Positions 54,772-63,519 of a stretch of DNA of 64,000 bases are shown piece after piece. The notes under the pieces are model-generated. The model was not told the DNA's origin. It ran no database searches and saw nothing but the letters and a program-made list of their open reading frames with translations. Origin of the DNA: Lachnospiraceae bacterium. Its GTDB lineage: Bacteria; Bacillota; Clostridia; Lachnospirales; Lachnospiraceae. Location of the stretch: assembly GCA_017461725.1 (NCBI GenBank), contig JAFTXG010000028.1, positions 186,001 through 250,000 on the forward strand, written 5' to 3'. The position numbers and the translations under genes are program-made. The number at the start of each line of letters is the position of its first letter. Within the stretch, counting starts at the first letter, position 1.

Positions 54772-54835
54772 CGAATGTTTGTTCTATTATAGCACGTAGT
54801 TTATCACATTGCAAGCATTTTCGAACATATGTTCC
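54772..54835 (-). promoter_or_regulatory. SOS promoter with two LexA boxes for the repair module
   Basis: CGAACATATGTTCC (54822-54835) matches the Gram-positive LexA consensus CGAACATATGTTCG at 13 of 14 positions. A second, weaker box CGAATGTTTGTTCT (54772-54785) follows the -10. Between them, on the minus strand, are TTGCAA (54809-54814) and TATAAT (54786-54791), 17 bp apart. LexA at both sites would close the promoter until DNA damage. The rest of the 54836-55141 gap holds no gene I can support. Confidence 0.85.
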
Positions 54836-55141
54836 AAGATGTTGTTCGCAACGCAGATACGGCATTTTTTCGTTGCCGGGCACTCGCCAAACACACAAAA
54901 CGCCCGCAGAAATGATTCTCATCACTTTTGTGTTCATAAATTAAGACAGGAATTCACACTCAAATCTTACAGCGTCTGATCATTTTCTTCAACGAGATAA
55001 TCCTTTCCGTAAACTAATCCATCTCATAAATAATCCACCAGTTCTGCTTCATATTTGGATAAAAACAAATCTGCCAGGCCCCATATGGGAAACCCGACAG
55101 ATCTGTTTTTATGTGGTAGGTGATGTAAACTAAGTTAAATT

Positions 55142-57391
55142 TTACTTCTTGATCTGATTCAGCTGTGCATTGACCGCCAGCAGCTGCTCCTTGGTCATCT
55201 TCACGCCAGCAGCGCCCATCAGACCAACCATTCTGAGAACGGTGAAGCTGCCCATCATCTGCATCAGGCTGCCAGAAAGCATCGCATCCTCATTTCCGGC
55301 CATCATACTGCCCTCACCTGCTCCGGCCATCACCTGCTTCATCAGCGCGCCGAACAGTGCACTTCCCTCAGGGGAACTCATGATGTCGCTGAGCTTATCA
55401 TTCAGGGAGAAGTACCCTTCAGGAGCTTCGATGTCGAACCAGTTCAGGACTGCCCCCTTCTCTACCAGACGGTATGCCTCGTTGAACTTCTCCACCTTGC
55501 GGATCTCGCTCTCGTCTCTGCAGTCGCCCGCAACCGCCACCAGCCTGGTCACGCCTGCGTTGGGCACCTGGAAGTAGAAGAAGTGATCCTCTGCCGTCTG
55601 CTTTCCAAGGCTGACGCCGTTTGCAAACAGCTCTACCTCAGGCTGGTTGGAATATACGGTAACCTTGGTCACATCCTCAACACGGTCAACATAGCGCTTT
55701 CCTGCCAGATGTACGAAGGGTTCATCGGACAGCCATGCCTTGTAAGCATAGAACGCGTCCTTCTTGTACTTACGGTCAAAGGTCATCATGCCCTTGTGGT
55801 TCTGGCCGTTCTCGCCGCCCTCGTTGCGGGAGTCAGCGCCGAAATCGTACATGTTCCACACATGGGTAGCCCAGATGTAAGGACGGGTGAACAGCTGCTT
55901 GATCAGCTCCTCATGGTAATATGCCTGATACTCCTCGGTGTAATCGCCCTGTGCGGGGTTTGAGGTATGCCAGTTCAGCGCCTCACAGCCGTACTCGCTG
56001 ACACCGATGGGGATGTTCGGATAAGTAGCATGGAAATTGTCAAACCAGGGGCCGTTCATGGAGGTGTCGCCGCCGTACCAGCCGAAATAGTGGTTGTAGG
56101 AAACCACGTCGGGAATCTGGATGTAAGGGTGGTCAAGAGGACACATGGAAACTGCCGCAATGGTGGTCAGTCTGGTGGGATCCATCTGATGAACCAGCTC
56201 ATTCAGCACCTTGTGGTTGTCCACCAGATCGTCGGTCGTGCTCTGATCCATGGTAATCTCGTTGGAGAGACCCCAAACCACGATACTGGGATGATTGTAA
56301 TTCTGCACGATCAGCTCCTTCATCTGGGAGATGGTGTTCTCGCGGCCGCCAACCATATGTCTGGAGATGTAGGGAATCTCCGCCCAGATCACCTGGCCGT
56401 ACTCGTCGCACAGGTCATAGAAATACTGATCATGCTGATAATGTGCCAGACGGATGGTGTTTGCACCCATCTCGCAGATAAACTCCATATCTTCCTTGTG
56501 GTGCTCGGGAAGCAGGGCGTTTCCGCAGCCCCATCTGTCCTGATGGCGGGATACGCCGCGAAGGGGATAGCTCTCTCCGTTCAGGATAAAGCCCTTCTCG
56601 GGATCGATCTGATATGTACGGCATCCAAAACGGGTGGACACAGCGTCGATCACCTCGTCGCCGTTCTTCAGAACAACCTCTGCGGTGTACAGGTAAGGAT
56701 CCTTTCTTCCGTGCCACAGATGAACGGAAGGGATCTCCACGCTCACCTTGGTCTCGGATACGGGAGTCTGACACTCAGCTACCACAGCTCCTTCCGCATC
56801 CTTAACGGTGTAGGTAAGGGTCTGTCCCTCGACAGCGCCCGTCACGAACACCTCCACTGCCACAGATGCGTCTGCACCCTTCACCTCGGGGGTAACCATC
56901 AGACCGGGACCTCCGTAATAGTCCAGATCAAAGTGGGAATTGTTCACTGCGATCAGATTTACATCACGGTACAGACCGCCGTAGAAGGTGAAGTCTGCCA
57001 CCTGGGGATATACCTTATCGTTGGGGGCATTGTCCACTGCGATGACGATCAGATTCTTGAAATCCAGAACGTCAGTCACATTCACACGCCAGGTAGAATA
57101 GCCGCCGTCGTGATGAGCCAGATACTTTCCGTTTACGTAGACATCTGCGGAGGAGTTCGCGCCGCGAAGCTCCAGATAATACTGCTCTGCCTCGGGCAGA
57201 TCGATCTTCTCGATCTCCTTTGCGTAGTAGCAGGTTCCGCGATAATAATCGCTGTCGCCGTCCTGTCCGTCGATGGCATTCCAGGAATGGGGCAAATTCA
57301 CAAAATCCCATCTGGTGGAGATGGCGGTAGGTACTTCGTCCACCATCTTGGTAAACGCCCATTTTGCGTTTAAGTTGATTACTTTTCTCAC
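55142..57391 (-). CDS. GH2 family glycoside hydrolase (beta-galactosidase-like)
   Basis: This 749-residue cytosolic glycosidase starts at GTG 57391 behind AGGAGG. The sugar-binding domain (WDFVNLPHSWNAIDGQDG), the beta-sandwich, and the GH2 barrel are in order. GVSRHQDRWGCGNAL is the conserved His region, the acid/base Glu is in VVWGLSNEI, and the nucleophile Glu in GVSEYGCEA. Domain 4 follows. The last 75 residues are odd: Met/Ala/Gly-rich (GSLMQMMGSFTVLRMVGLMG) with no match to the family. It lies 31 bp after a GPH symporter gene and should cleave the sugar that the symporter imports. Beta-galactosides are likely, beta-glucuronides or mannosides possible. Confidence 0.9.
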   Translation of the reverse strand: MRKVINLNAKWAFTKMVDEVPTAISTRWDFVNLPHSWNAIDGQDGDSDYYRGTCYYAKEIEKIDLPEAEQYYLELRGANSSADVYVNGKYLAHHDGGYSTWRVNVTDVLDFKNLIVIAVDNAPNDKVYPQVADFTFYGGLYRDVNLIAVNNSHFDLDYYGGPGLMVTPEVKGADASVAVEVFVTGAVEGQTLTYTVKDAEGAVVAECQTPVSETKVSVEIPSVHLWHGRKDPYLYTAEVVLKNGDEVIDAVSTRFGCRTYQIDPEKGFILNGESYPLRGVSRHQDRWGCGNALLPEHHKEDMEFICEMGANTIRLAHYQHDQYFYDLCDEYGQVIWAEIPYISRHMVGGRENTISQMKELIVQNYNHPSIVVWGLSNEITMDQSTTDDLVDNHKVLNELVHQMDPTRLTTIAAVSMCPLDHPYIQIPDVVSYNHYFGWYGGDTSMNGPWFDNFHATYPNIPIGVSEYGCEALNWHTSNPAQGDYTEEYQAYYHEELIKQLFTRPYIWATHVWNMYDFGADSRNEGGENGQNHKGMMTFDRKYKKDAFYAYKAWLSDEPFVHLAGKRYVDRVEDVTKVTVYSNQPEVELFANGVSLGKQTAEDHFFYFQVPNAGVTRLVAVAGDCRDESEIRKVEKFNEAYRLVEKGAVLNWFDIEAPEGYFSLNDKLSDIMSSPEGSALFGALMKQVMAGAGEGSMMAGNEDAMLSGSLMQMMGSFTVLRMVGLMGAAGVKMTKEQLLAVNAQLNQIKK

Positions 57392-57422
57392 TTGTTTTTC
57401 CTCCTAAATATATATTTAGTGA

Positions 57423-58850
57423 TTAATTTTCTTTACTGTGCTTTTCCTTCAGCGCGGCCACATTTGCGTCGACCTGCTTTTTATGCAGAGGATACCAGAA
57501 CCACAGAACCAGTGCCAGCAGAGCAAAGCCCAGTGCAGGTACCAGTGTGGAAATGTTGAAAATACCGTTCTTCACATACTCAGTCTGACTCACGCCCTCG
57601 ATCACCGCGTTGTTATTGTAGCCGATCATCTCCAGCAGCCAGCCTGCAAGACCTGCCGCCACCGCCTGACCCAGCTTGCGGGCAAAGGAGTACAGCGCAT
57701 AGACCGAACCGTCCTCGCGCACACCGTTCTTCAGCTCAGAGTAATCGATAACGTCAGTGATCAATGCCCAGGAGACCATGGAAAACACTCCGAGGCCCAA
57801 CCAGTTCAATGCCTGCAGCCCAATATACACCCAAACATTTGCCGGACGGATAAAGAAGGTAAGCAGACAAACTGCCGCCGCAAACAGATTAGAAACGATG
57901 GAAATCTCGGCCTTACCGTACTTGGTCGCCAGAGGCTTGGATACCGCGGATGCGATCAGCATACCGACCATCATCATCATAGTGGAGATACCCTGTGCGT
58001 CAGCGTTGTTATAGTAATCCGGATAAATGTAGGAGCCCATGTTCTGCATGGTCAGCTGAGCCAGCAGCATAACAATGGAAGCCACGATGATGGAGATCAG
58101 CGCACGGTTCTTCACTGCATTTTTCAGCATCTGAACAACGGAGTTCTTTTCCTTCGCCTTTGCATCCTCCTTGGGTACCACACGCTCGGTAACCAGGAAG
58201 TAACAAAGCAGATAACAAACAACAGCCAAAACAGAGAATACAGCTGCAACTATGGTAACCTTGCCGCCGTTGATCACATCCTGAACGGTACCGTCCGCCA
58301 GCGTAACCTTGTCATAGGCAAACATGGGAAGGCCGACACCGACGATCATACCGGCGAGCATGCCGCCCATGGTACGGAAGGTGGACAGGGACTGGCGGTC
58401 ACCGGGCTCTGCGGAAATCGCGGAAGCCATGGAACCGTAAGGGATATTGATGGAAGTATAAAAAACGGAACCCCAGAGAATGTAGGTGATCACCAGATAT
58501 GCCACCTTAAATCCGTAGCTCATACCTGCAAAACCACTCTGGTACATCAGAAAAGAAGCCGCCGCCACAGGAATACACATTCTCAAAATCCAAGGCTTGA
58601 ACTTACCGGCTGCGGTGACCTTACTGCGGTCGCAGATGCGTCCCATGGTCACGTCGGTAACCGCATCCACAAAACGGGCCAGCATCATCACCGTGCCGAC
58701 CACGCCGGCACTCACGCCCATCACGTCAGTGTAAAACTTCATCAGAATGCTGGTAGACAGAATAAACGTAAAGTCGTTACCAAAATCGCCGAACAGATAC
58801 CCCAGCTTGTCCCGCAGACCGAAAGGTCTCACATTCTTGTTTGCTCTCAT
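57423..58850 (-). CDS. GPH family sugar:cation symporter
   Basis: The start is ATG 58850 behind GAGG (475 residues). It begins PFGLRDKLGYLFGDFGNDFT, the start of glycoside-pentoside-hexuronide symporters (MelB-like MFS members), and has 12 hydrophobic segments. FVDAVTDVTMGRICDRS is the family loop between helices 2 and 3. GPH proteins bring in melibiose, lactose, glucuronides or xylosides with H+ or Na+. It is the first gene of a two-gene unit with the GH2 glycosidase and is divergent from an AraC regulator. Confidence 0.92.
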   Translation of the reverse strand: MRANKNVRPFGLRDKLGYLFGDFGNDFTFILSTSILMKFYTDVMGVSAGVVGTVMMLARFVDAVTDVTMGRICDRSKVTAAGKFKPWILRMCIPVAAASFLMYQSGFAGMSYGFKVAYLVITYILWGSVFYTSINIPYGSMASAISAEPGDRQSLSTFRTMGGMLAGMIVGVGLPMFAYDKVTLADGTVQDVINGGKVTIVAAVFSVLAVVCYLLCYFLVTERVVPKEDAKAKEKNSVVQMLKNAVKNRALISIIVASIVMLLAQLTMQNMGSYIYPDYYNNADAQGISTMMMMVGMLIASAVSKPLATKYGKAEISIVSNLFAAAVCLLTFFIRPANVWVYIGLQALNWLGLGVFSMVSWALITDVIDYSELKNGVREDGSVYALYSFARKLGQAVAAGLAGWLLEMIGYNNNAVIEGVSQTEYVKNGIFNISTLVPALGFALLALVLWFWYPLHKKQVDANVAALKEKHSKEN

Positions 58851-58926
58851 CAAGTAATTCCTCGCTTTCTCACAAAAATAACCGTGTCGCCGCATCAATC
58901 CCCCAAGGCCACACTACGTTAATTAT

Positions 58927-58955
58927 ATTTTATTCAGAACAGGCATACTATGCAA
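58927..58955 (-). promoter_or_regulatory. promoter of the symporter-glycosidase unit
   Basis: On the minus strand TTGCAT (58950-58955) and TAAAAT (58927-58932) are 17 bp apart. It lies in the 206 bp divergent gap. On the plus strand TTGATT and GATAAT, also 17 bp apart, form a possible promoter for the AraC gene. Confidence 0.5.
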
Positions 58956-59056
58956 GGATAATTTTTGTATGTTTTCGTATTATTTTTAGTTGCAGTTGAT
59001 TTTTACTAAAAATTGTACGATAATAAATAAAGAATTTACGGTTTAAGGAGATCTCT

Positions 59057-60292
59057 ATGTTCTATCAGGCAGAGTTTGATTTTTTACAGCATGTATTGTC
59101 GAATATGCATCTTCATTACAGCATGATCCTCGCCGGCAGTGCCATTGACTGGGGTACCGATCTGCATCTGCGGGAGCTGCTGGGCCTTACGCAGGATTAC
59201 GAGATGCTGACCACCTTTGCCCGGCAGCACATGAAGTCAAATACCATCTATCACTTTACCGATCCTTTTTTGTGTCATTACAGTTGTCTTCGGCTTCCTG
59301 ACACGGAAGAAGACACTATTTTCCTGATCGGTCCCTACGTGACAGAGCTGTTGAGCAAACCGGACCTGATGCAGCTGATCGAGCACAACGCTCTCCCGCC
59401 GCAGGTATTTCCTTTCTGCGAGAAGTATTTTTATAATGTCCCCTACCTGGCCGATCACAATTCACTGACCGTCATCCTCAACACCTTTGCGTCCAAAATC
59501 TGGGGCGGAATGGAAAACTTTTCCGTTGAATTTGTATCCAACACCATGACCGATACTTCTTCGGTCCGCACCCACGAGAATCTGTCTGAGCAGGAAAACA
59601 CACTGTTTGAAATGCAGGCGTTAGAGCACCGTTACGCCATCGAAAATGAATTTATGCAGGCTGTTTCTCAAGGCTTAAGCCATAAGGCTCGGATGCTGAT
59701 CGCCAACTCCATCCCCGCCCACACGCAGACCAGAGCACTGGACTCCATCTCCAACACCAAATATTACCTGATCGTCCTCAACACTCTGCTCCGCAAAGCT
59801 GCAGAGCAGGGCTCTGTCCACCCTCTTCACATTGATCAGCTATCCACCGATTTCGCTTACAAGATCGACCGCTGCAATTCGATTGAAAGCGCAAACAAGC
59901 TGCTTCAGGAGATGATCCACAAGTACTGTCTGCTGGTGAAAAATCACTCCATGAAGGGATATTCCCTGCTGGTACAGAAGGTGATCACCCGGATCGACTC
60001 CGATCTAACTGCGGATCTAAGTCTCAACGCAGTGGCTGCCCTCCTCAATATCAACGCCAGCTACCTGTCCAATCTCTTCAAAAAAGAGACAGGCTCCACA
60101 CTGACCGAATACGTAAATCGCCGCAGGATTGAGCATGGTATCCTGCTGCTCAACTCAACCACTCTGCAGGTACAGACCATTGCCCAATACTGCGGCATTC
60201 CAGATGTAAATTATTTTACTAAGCTGTTTAAGCGGTATATCGGAAAGACGCCGAAGGATTATCGGGAGTCGGTACACCATCCGGGGAGATGA
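59057..60292 (+). CDS. AraC family transcriptional regulator of the sugar unit
   Basis: The 411-residue protein has a long N-terminal sensory part (1-300, HLHYSMILAGSAIDWGTDLH and onward) with no clear cupin motif, then two helix-turn-helix motifs at the C-terminus (LSLNAVAALLNINASYLSNL and VQTIAQYCGIPDVNYFTKLF). The closing FKRYIGKTPKDYRES is the family signature. TTAAGGAG precedes the ATG. Divergence from the GPH symporter and GH2 genes suggests it activates them when the sugar is present. Confidence 0.9.
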   Translation: MFYQAEFDFLQHVLSNMHLHYSMILAGSAIDWGTDLHLRELLGLTQDYEMLTTFARQHMKSNTIYHFTDPFLCHYSCLRLPDTEEDTIFLIGPYVTELLSKPDLMQLIEHNALPPQVFPFCEKYFYNVPYLADHNSLTVILNTFASKIWGGMENFSVEFVSNTMTDTSSVRTHENLSEQENTLFEMQALEHRYAIENEFMQAVSQGLSHKARMLIANSIPAHTQTRALDSISNTKYYLIVLNTLLRKAAEQGSVHPLHIDQLSTDFAYKIDRCNSIESANKLLQEMIHKYCLLVKNHSMKGYSLLVQKVITRIDSDLTADLSLNAVAALLNINASYLSNLFKKETGSTLTEYVNRRRIEHGILLLNSTTLQVQTIAQYCGIPDVNYFTKLFKRYIGKTPKDYRESVHHPGR

Positions 60293-60319
60293 CGCAGTGT
60301 CTTCTCCCCGCTTTTGCTT

Positions 60320-62044
60320 TTACGGCACGGTAAATTCCAGATAGCCGTTATATTCTTCTCTCGGTTGCTCTCCTTCGAAGCTAAAATCAAACGTAACGAC
60401 ATAGGTTCCGGCCTTGGAAAAATCCCACCCATACAGATCCTGTATCTGTGCGCTTATTCCTGCCGTTTTGAGTAAAATGAAATCATACATTATCTCAGGA
60501 TCTCTGACACACCTTTCCAATGATCCATCAATATTACGGTAATAAAGATCATGGAGCAGTCCATATTCAACGGTCTTCCCGGACAGATTCACCCACTCCA
60601 TCGCTATATATGGGAATTCGCCTTCCAACACCAGTTCTTTGGCACGGACGTCCACCCCGTCGCACTCGGTGTATCCGTCAGTCTCTACCGTCCCTACTCT
60701 GAAATTCAATTCCGCGGTGTAGATGATATCCGCTTCCTCATCCAGATAAAAGGTAAACCGGATCGAATACTCTCCCTCGGCGGACAGATAAGCCGTCAGC
60801 GGAACTTTTCTCTCCGCCGTTGTCCCTTCTATGTCAAAGAGCAACTCGTTATTTTCCGTTGCGAATGTGGCCTGAATCTGTTTCTCCCGGCCGAACAGTC
60901 CTTTGCGATACACCCCGTACTCTTTTTCAAAATGTATCGTCCGCCCGGTCCGATTTATCCAGTCGATGACAACAATCGATTCACCACTTTTTATGTCATA
61001 AGGTTGATTATAATACTCCGATATCCATTTCGCAATCTGAACATCCACACCCTCGCAGTCTGTGTGTCCATCCAGAAGATATATCCTTCTCGCTTCATCT
61101 CCCACCGGATCAGTGAGAAAACACAGTGCGACCCCTGCACAGATTACCAACGCTGCGGCGATCACCCATGCACCAGGCTTCCGGTGACTGACTACGGCCT
61201 TGATCCGCTCCTTGACGCCGACCTCACCGAAGGCCAACGGACATGCCAATATCGCATTATGTGAAACACTGCAGGAAAGCAGTGTCTCGGAATACGTTTT
61301 CCTCTCCTCCGGGCTCATCACGCCGACCACCCGCTCATCGCAGGCCATCTCAACATCACGGCAAAACAGCATATACCCGATCCACATCAGTGGATGGAAC
61401 CAGTACACGGCCAGCAAAATATATCCCATCGGTTTCCACCAGTGATCTCTCCGCTTCAGGTGCGCCTGCTCATGAGCCATCACCCCCGCAATCTGTTCGT
61501 CGGGCAGGGTGGACGGCAAATATATCCTCGGGCGGATCACACCCAGAATGAACGGGGACTCGATGCCGTCACAGAGATAATATCCATCCTTCGGCAGTGA
61601 GACCTCCACCTGCTTTTTGAGCCGTCCATAGCTGATCCCACCGTAAAGGAGCACCGCGGACATACCGCTCACCCAGACAACACCTATCCACCATAACGAG
61701 GTTGACCGCCTGAAACCTTGCCCCTCCGTGCTGAAATCAATGATCCATTCGTGATTCTCGATAAAATCATTGACCTTCCTATCCACTCCGTCAATCCCAC
61801 TTTCGATCTTTGGCACATCTCCGACGTATGCACTCTGCGGCGGAATCGTCTCGATACTCGGAATCAAGCTCAGGCCACTCTCAAAGGAGAACGGACAGAG
61901 CAGACGGACCGCCACCAGCGCCCACAGCACGCAGTGCAGCCGTCTCGGCACCTTCTTTAACAGTTTTCGCAGCACAATGACAGCCAGCAACAGCCAACTG
62001 ACGGCAATGCTCATATTCAATACGTTGATCAATAACGCTTCCAT
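60320..62044 (-). CDS. BlaR1-type M56 family membrane metallopeptidase sensor
   Basis: The start is ATG 62044, seven bases after GGAGG (574 residues). Helices in the N-terminal part (VSWLLLAVIVLRKLLKKVP), then the peptidase site MAHEQAHLKRRDHW (zinc-binding HExxH) followed by YWFHPLMWIGYMLFCRDVEMACDERVV, are those of BlaR1/MecR1. The C-terminal sensor has no penicillin-binding motifs; it has two beta-rich parts with a DGHTDCEGVDVQIAKW-like repeat. So it may sense some other signal. It overlaps the BlaI gene, which it presumably inactivates by cleavage. Confidence 0.85.
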   Translation of the reverse strand: MEALLINVLNMSIAVSWLLLAVIVLRKLLKKVPRRLHCVLWALVAVRLLCPFSFESGLSLIPSIETIPPQSAYVGDVPKIESGIDGVDRKVNDFIENHEWIIDFSTEGQGFRRSTSLWWIGVVWVSGMSAVLLYGGISYGRLKKQVEVSLPKDGYYLCDGIESPFILGVIRPRIYLPSTLPDEQIAGVMAHEQAHLKRRDHWWKPMGYILLAVYWFHPLMWIGYMLFCRDVEMACDERVVGVMSPEERKTYSETLLSCSVSHNAILACPLAFGEVGVKERIKAVVSHRKPGAWVIAAALVICAGVALCFLTDPVGDEARRIYLLDGHTDCEGVDVQIAKWISEYYNQPYDIKSGESIVVIDWINRTGRTIHFEKEYGVYRKGLFGREKQIQATFATENNELLFDIEGTTAERKVPLTAYLSAEGEYSIRFTFYLDEEADIIYTAELNFRVGTVETDGYTECDGVDVRAKELVLEGEFPYIAMEWVNLSGKTVEYGLLHDLYYRNIDGSLERCVRDPEIMYDFILLKTAGISAQIQDLYGWDFSKAGTYVVTFDFSFEGEQPREEYNGYLEFTVP

Positions 62045-62046
62045 CC

Positions 62047-62409
62047 TCATTCCTCCCCACAGGAATCGATCATCTGTCGTATCTGCGCAATCTCATCCGC
62101 AGAAAGCTCCTTTCGCTTCGTGAAGGCCGCGATAAACGCCGGCAATGAGCCGTCGAACGTCTCCTCCACAAACTGTTCACTCTGAATCGCATCGAACTCA
62201 TCTCTGGAGATCCGTGAAGTGATCACACTCTGCTCATTCCGAAAGAGCCCTTTCTCACAGAGTTTTTTCAGCACCGTGTAAGTGGTGGACTTTTTCCAGT
62301 GCAGCTCCCGCTCGCAGAGAGCCACCAATTCCTTCGATGACAGCGGCTCATTCTGCCAGATCAGCTCCGCAAAGTGAGACTCCACAACCCCTAATCGGAT
62401 ATCTTCCAT
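62047..62409 (-). CDS. BlaI/MecI/CopY family transcriptional repressor
   Basis: This 120-residue repressor has a winged helix (SHFAELIWQNEPLSSKELVA, ELHWKKSTTYTVLKKLCEKG) and a C-terminal dimerisation helix region. KSTTYTVLKKL is the DNA-recognition helix typical of BlaI/MecI. It represses its own operon until the M56 protease is activated. The stop codon overlaps the M56 start region. Two matching dyads lie upstream (62457-62508). No beta-lactamase gene is nearby. Confidence 0.9.
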   Translation of the reverse strand: MEDIRLGVVESHFAELIWQNEPLSSKELVALCERELHWKKSTTYTVLKKLCEKGLFRNEQSVITSRISRDEFDAIQSEQFVEETFDGSLPAFIAAFTKRKELSADEIAQIRQMIDSCGEE

Positions 62410-62456
62410 CTCGTTCCCCCTGTCTGTTACAATGTTTTCAACACGTTATTTTTGCC

Positions 62457-62519
62457 GTGGTCTATTTCAAATAGACCACTCATCAGTTACAGTCTATCGC
62501 GAATAGACCATTTTGTCAA
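62457..62519 (-). promoter_or_regulatory. promoter and twin operators of the BlaI-M56 operon
   Basis: Operator 1 (62457-62479) is a perfect palindrome with arms GTGGTCTATTT and AAATAGACCAC around one base. Operator 2 (62492-62508) has GTCTAT and ATAGAC. On the minus strand TTGACA (62514-62519) and TAGACT (62491-62496) are 17 bp apart, so operator 2 lies across the spacer and -10. This is a typical autorepressed arrangement. Confidence 0.8.
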
Positions 62520-62534
62520 CCACTTTCTCACTCA

Positions 62535-62572
62535 GTTAAAAAGGGCTGCGCACAATCCGTGCTGCAGCCCCG
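62535..62572 (-). terminator. terminator after the aldo/keto reductase remnant
   Basis: On the minus strand GGGGCTGCAGCAC pairs with GTGCGCAGCCC with a small bulge, followed by TTTTTAAC. Confidence 0.75.
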
Positions 62573-62575
62573 CCA

Positions 62576-62686
62576 TCATAATCTCATATTCTCGGTGACC
62601 TTCACCCCAAAAGGACATCTCTTCTCGCAGCCCAGCGCGATCTCGCTGACCCTCATCCCTGTTCTTCCGATCACACGGTAATTCAT
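62576..62686 (-). pseudogene. N-terminal remnant of an aldo/keto reductase
   Basis: Only 36 residues: MNYRVIGRTGMRVSEIALGC and then EKRCPFGVKVTENMRL before the stop. The first 20 residues match the start of NADPH-dependent aldo/keto reductases (RxLGRTGLKVSEIGLGC type), which are normally around 300-370 residues. The start codon and a strong GGAGGAG are kept, and a terminator follows, so it is still a possible small message. It appears to be a deleted gene, unless the piece has been reused as a peptide. Confidence 0.6.
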
Positions 62687-62768
62687 CTCTCTCCTCCTGA
62701 AACCGTTCCACTCAGACTATTTTTACCTAACCGTCACGTGCCCCGGACATTTAACGCACAGATCACCA

Positions 62769-63284
62769 TCACAATCCGCTGACCGCAACTTTTGCGTCCA
62801 GCACCATCGCAAGAAACTCTGTATCCCGCTGTCTCCAGGACTTTCCCTTCTGGATTCGGCGGTTTTCCCGGACGATCACCTCCGGCGTTTCCCACACCGG
62901 CTCATAGCCCTTGGCCAGCTCGCTCTCCGTCAGCTGGAGTTCCACCGTCTCTTCCGCCACCTCACACTGATAATAGTAGGTATGGCAGATATACTTCTGA
63001 CCCTTACAAAAAACATCCTCGCGAAGCTCCAGGATTTCTCCCAGTTCGGTAACCGTCTCCGGTCTTACCAGCAGTCCGTTCTCCTCCCTCACCTCGCGAA
63101 AGAGCGTCTCCATATGCCCCTCTCCGGGTTCCACGCCGCCCCCCGGGATCTTGTACTCACCCTTTCGGCACCGCTGTGCGGCGATCCGACCGTCCCGCAC
63201 AATGACAGCGCGGACAACAGCCTTCTCAAACACAGGCATGTCCCTGGTGTAGTTTCTCTCATCCAATGTCAGAAGCAATTCCAT
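62769..63284 (-). CDS. NUDIX hydrolase
   Basis: This 171-residue protein has the NUDIX box GGGVEPGEGHMETLFREVRE followed by ENG (Gx5Ex7REUxEExGU pattern complete), within a single domain beginning with KAVVRAVIVRDGRIAAQRCR. NUDIX enzymes split nucleoside diphosphates linked to other groups (damaged dNTPs, ADP-ribose, NADH) with Mg. Substrate not predictable. AGAGG precedes the ATG. It lies after a short reading frame and a strong promoter. Confidence 0.9.
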   Translation of the reverse strand: MELLLTLDERNYTRDMPVFEKAVVRAVIVRDGRIAAQRCRKGEYKIPGGGVEPGEGHMETLFREVREENGLLVRPETVTELGEILELREDVFCKGQKYICHTYYYQCEVAEETVELQLTESELAKGYEPVWETPEVIVRENRRIQKGKSWRQRDTEFLAMVLDAKVAVSGL

Positions 63285-63352
63285 GGCGGTTTTCCTCTAT
63301 CCTTATCGTTTTTCTGTTGTAATTTGAAGCCTCTCTGTCATCACTGTTTCCG

Positions 63353-63424
63353 TCAACGATATCTTCCGCACAAAATGAGGGCAATCAAAAGCCCGCGCAA
63401 CGCAATCCGTCTCGGCTTCATCAT
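63353..63424 (-). CDS. possible 23-residue leader peptide upstream of the NUDIX gene
   Basis: A short frame MMKPRRIALRGLLIALILCG and RYR before TGA follows AAGGAGGG. The basic start and hydrophobic middle look like a small membrane peptide. It is directly after a strong promoter and before the NUDIX gene (gap about 70 bp). It could be a leader peptide, a small membrane protein, or the start of a lost gene. Confidence 0.4.
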   Translation of the reverse strand: MMKPRRIALRGLLIALILCGRYR

Positions 63425-63452
63425 GCCCTCCTTCCGTTCCATATTCAGTTCG

Positions 63453-63481
63453 ATTATAACACCAGACTATCTTCTTTTCAA
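63453..63481 (-). promoter_or_regulatory. promoter upstream of the small frame and NUDIX gene
   Basis: On the minus strand TTGAAA and a perfect TATAAT (about 63453-63458) are 17 bp apart, about 30 bp before the 23-residue frame. Confidence 0.7.
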
Positions 63482-63519
63482 GAACAAATAGCGCTGAATA
63501 TTTGCTCTCCGCATATTCG

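Noticed and set aside
54731..54937. Small frame of 68 codons covering the LexA-box region
   Set aside because: It overlaps the promoter and the start of the radical SAM gene, has no ribosome binding site, and resembles no family.
55967..57373. Open frame of 468 codons opposite the GH2 gene
   Set aside because: Antisense shadow of a well-supported glycosidase, with no start signals.
57438..58922. Open frame of 494 codons opposite the GPH symporter gene
   Set aside because: The His/Gln/Asn-rich translation is typical of antisense to a membrane protein gene. The sense frame has all family motifs.
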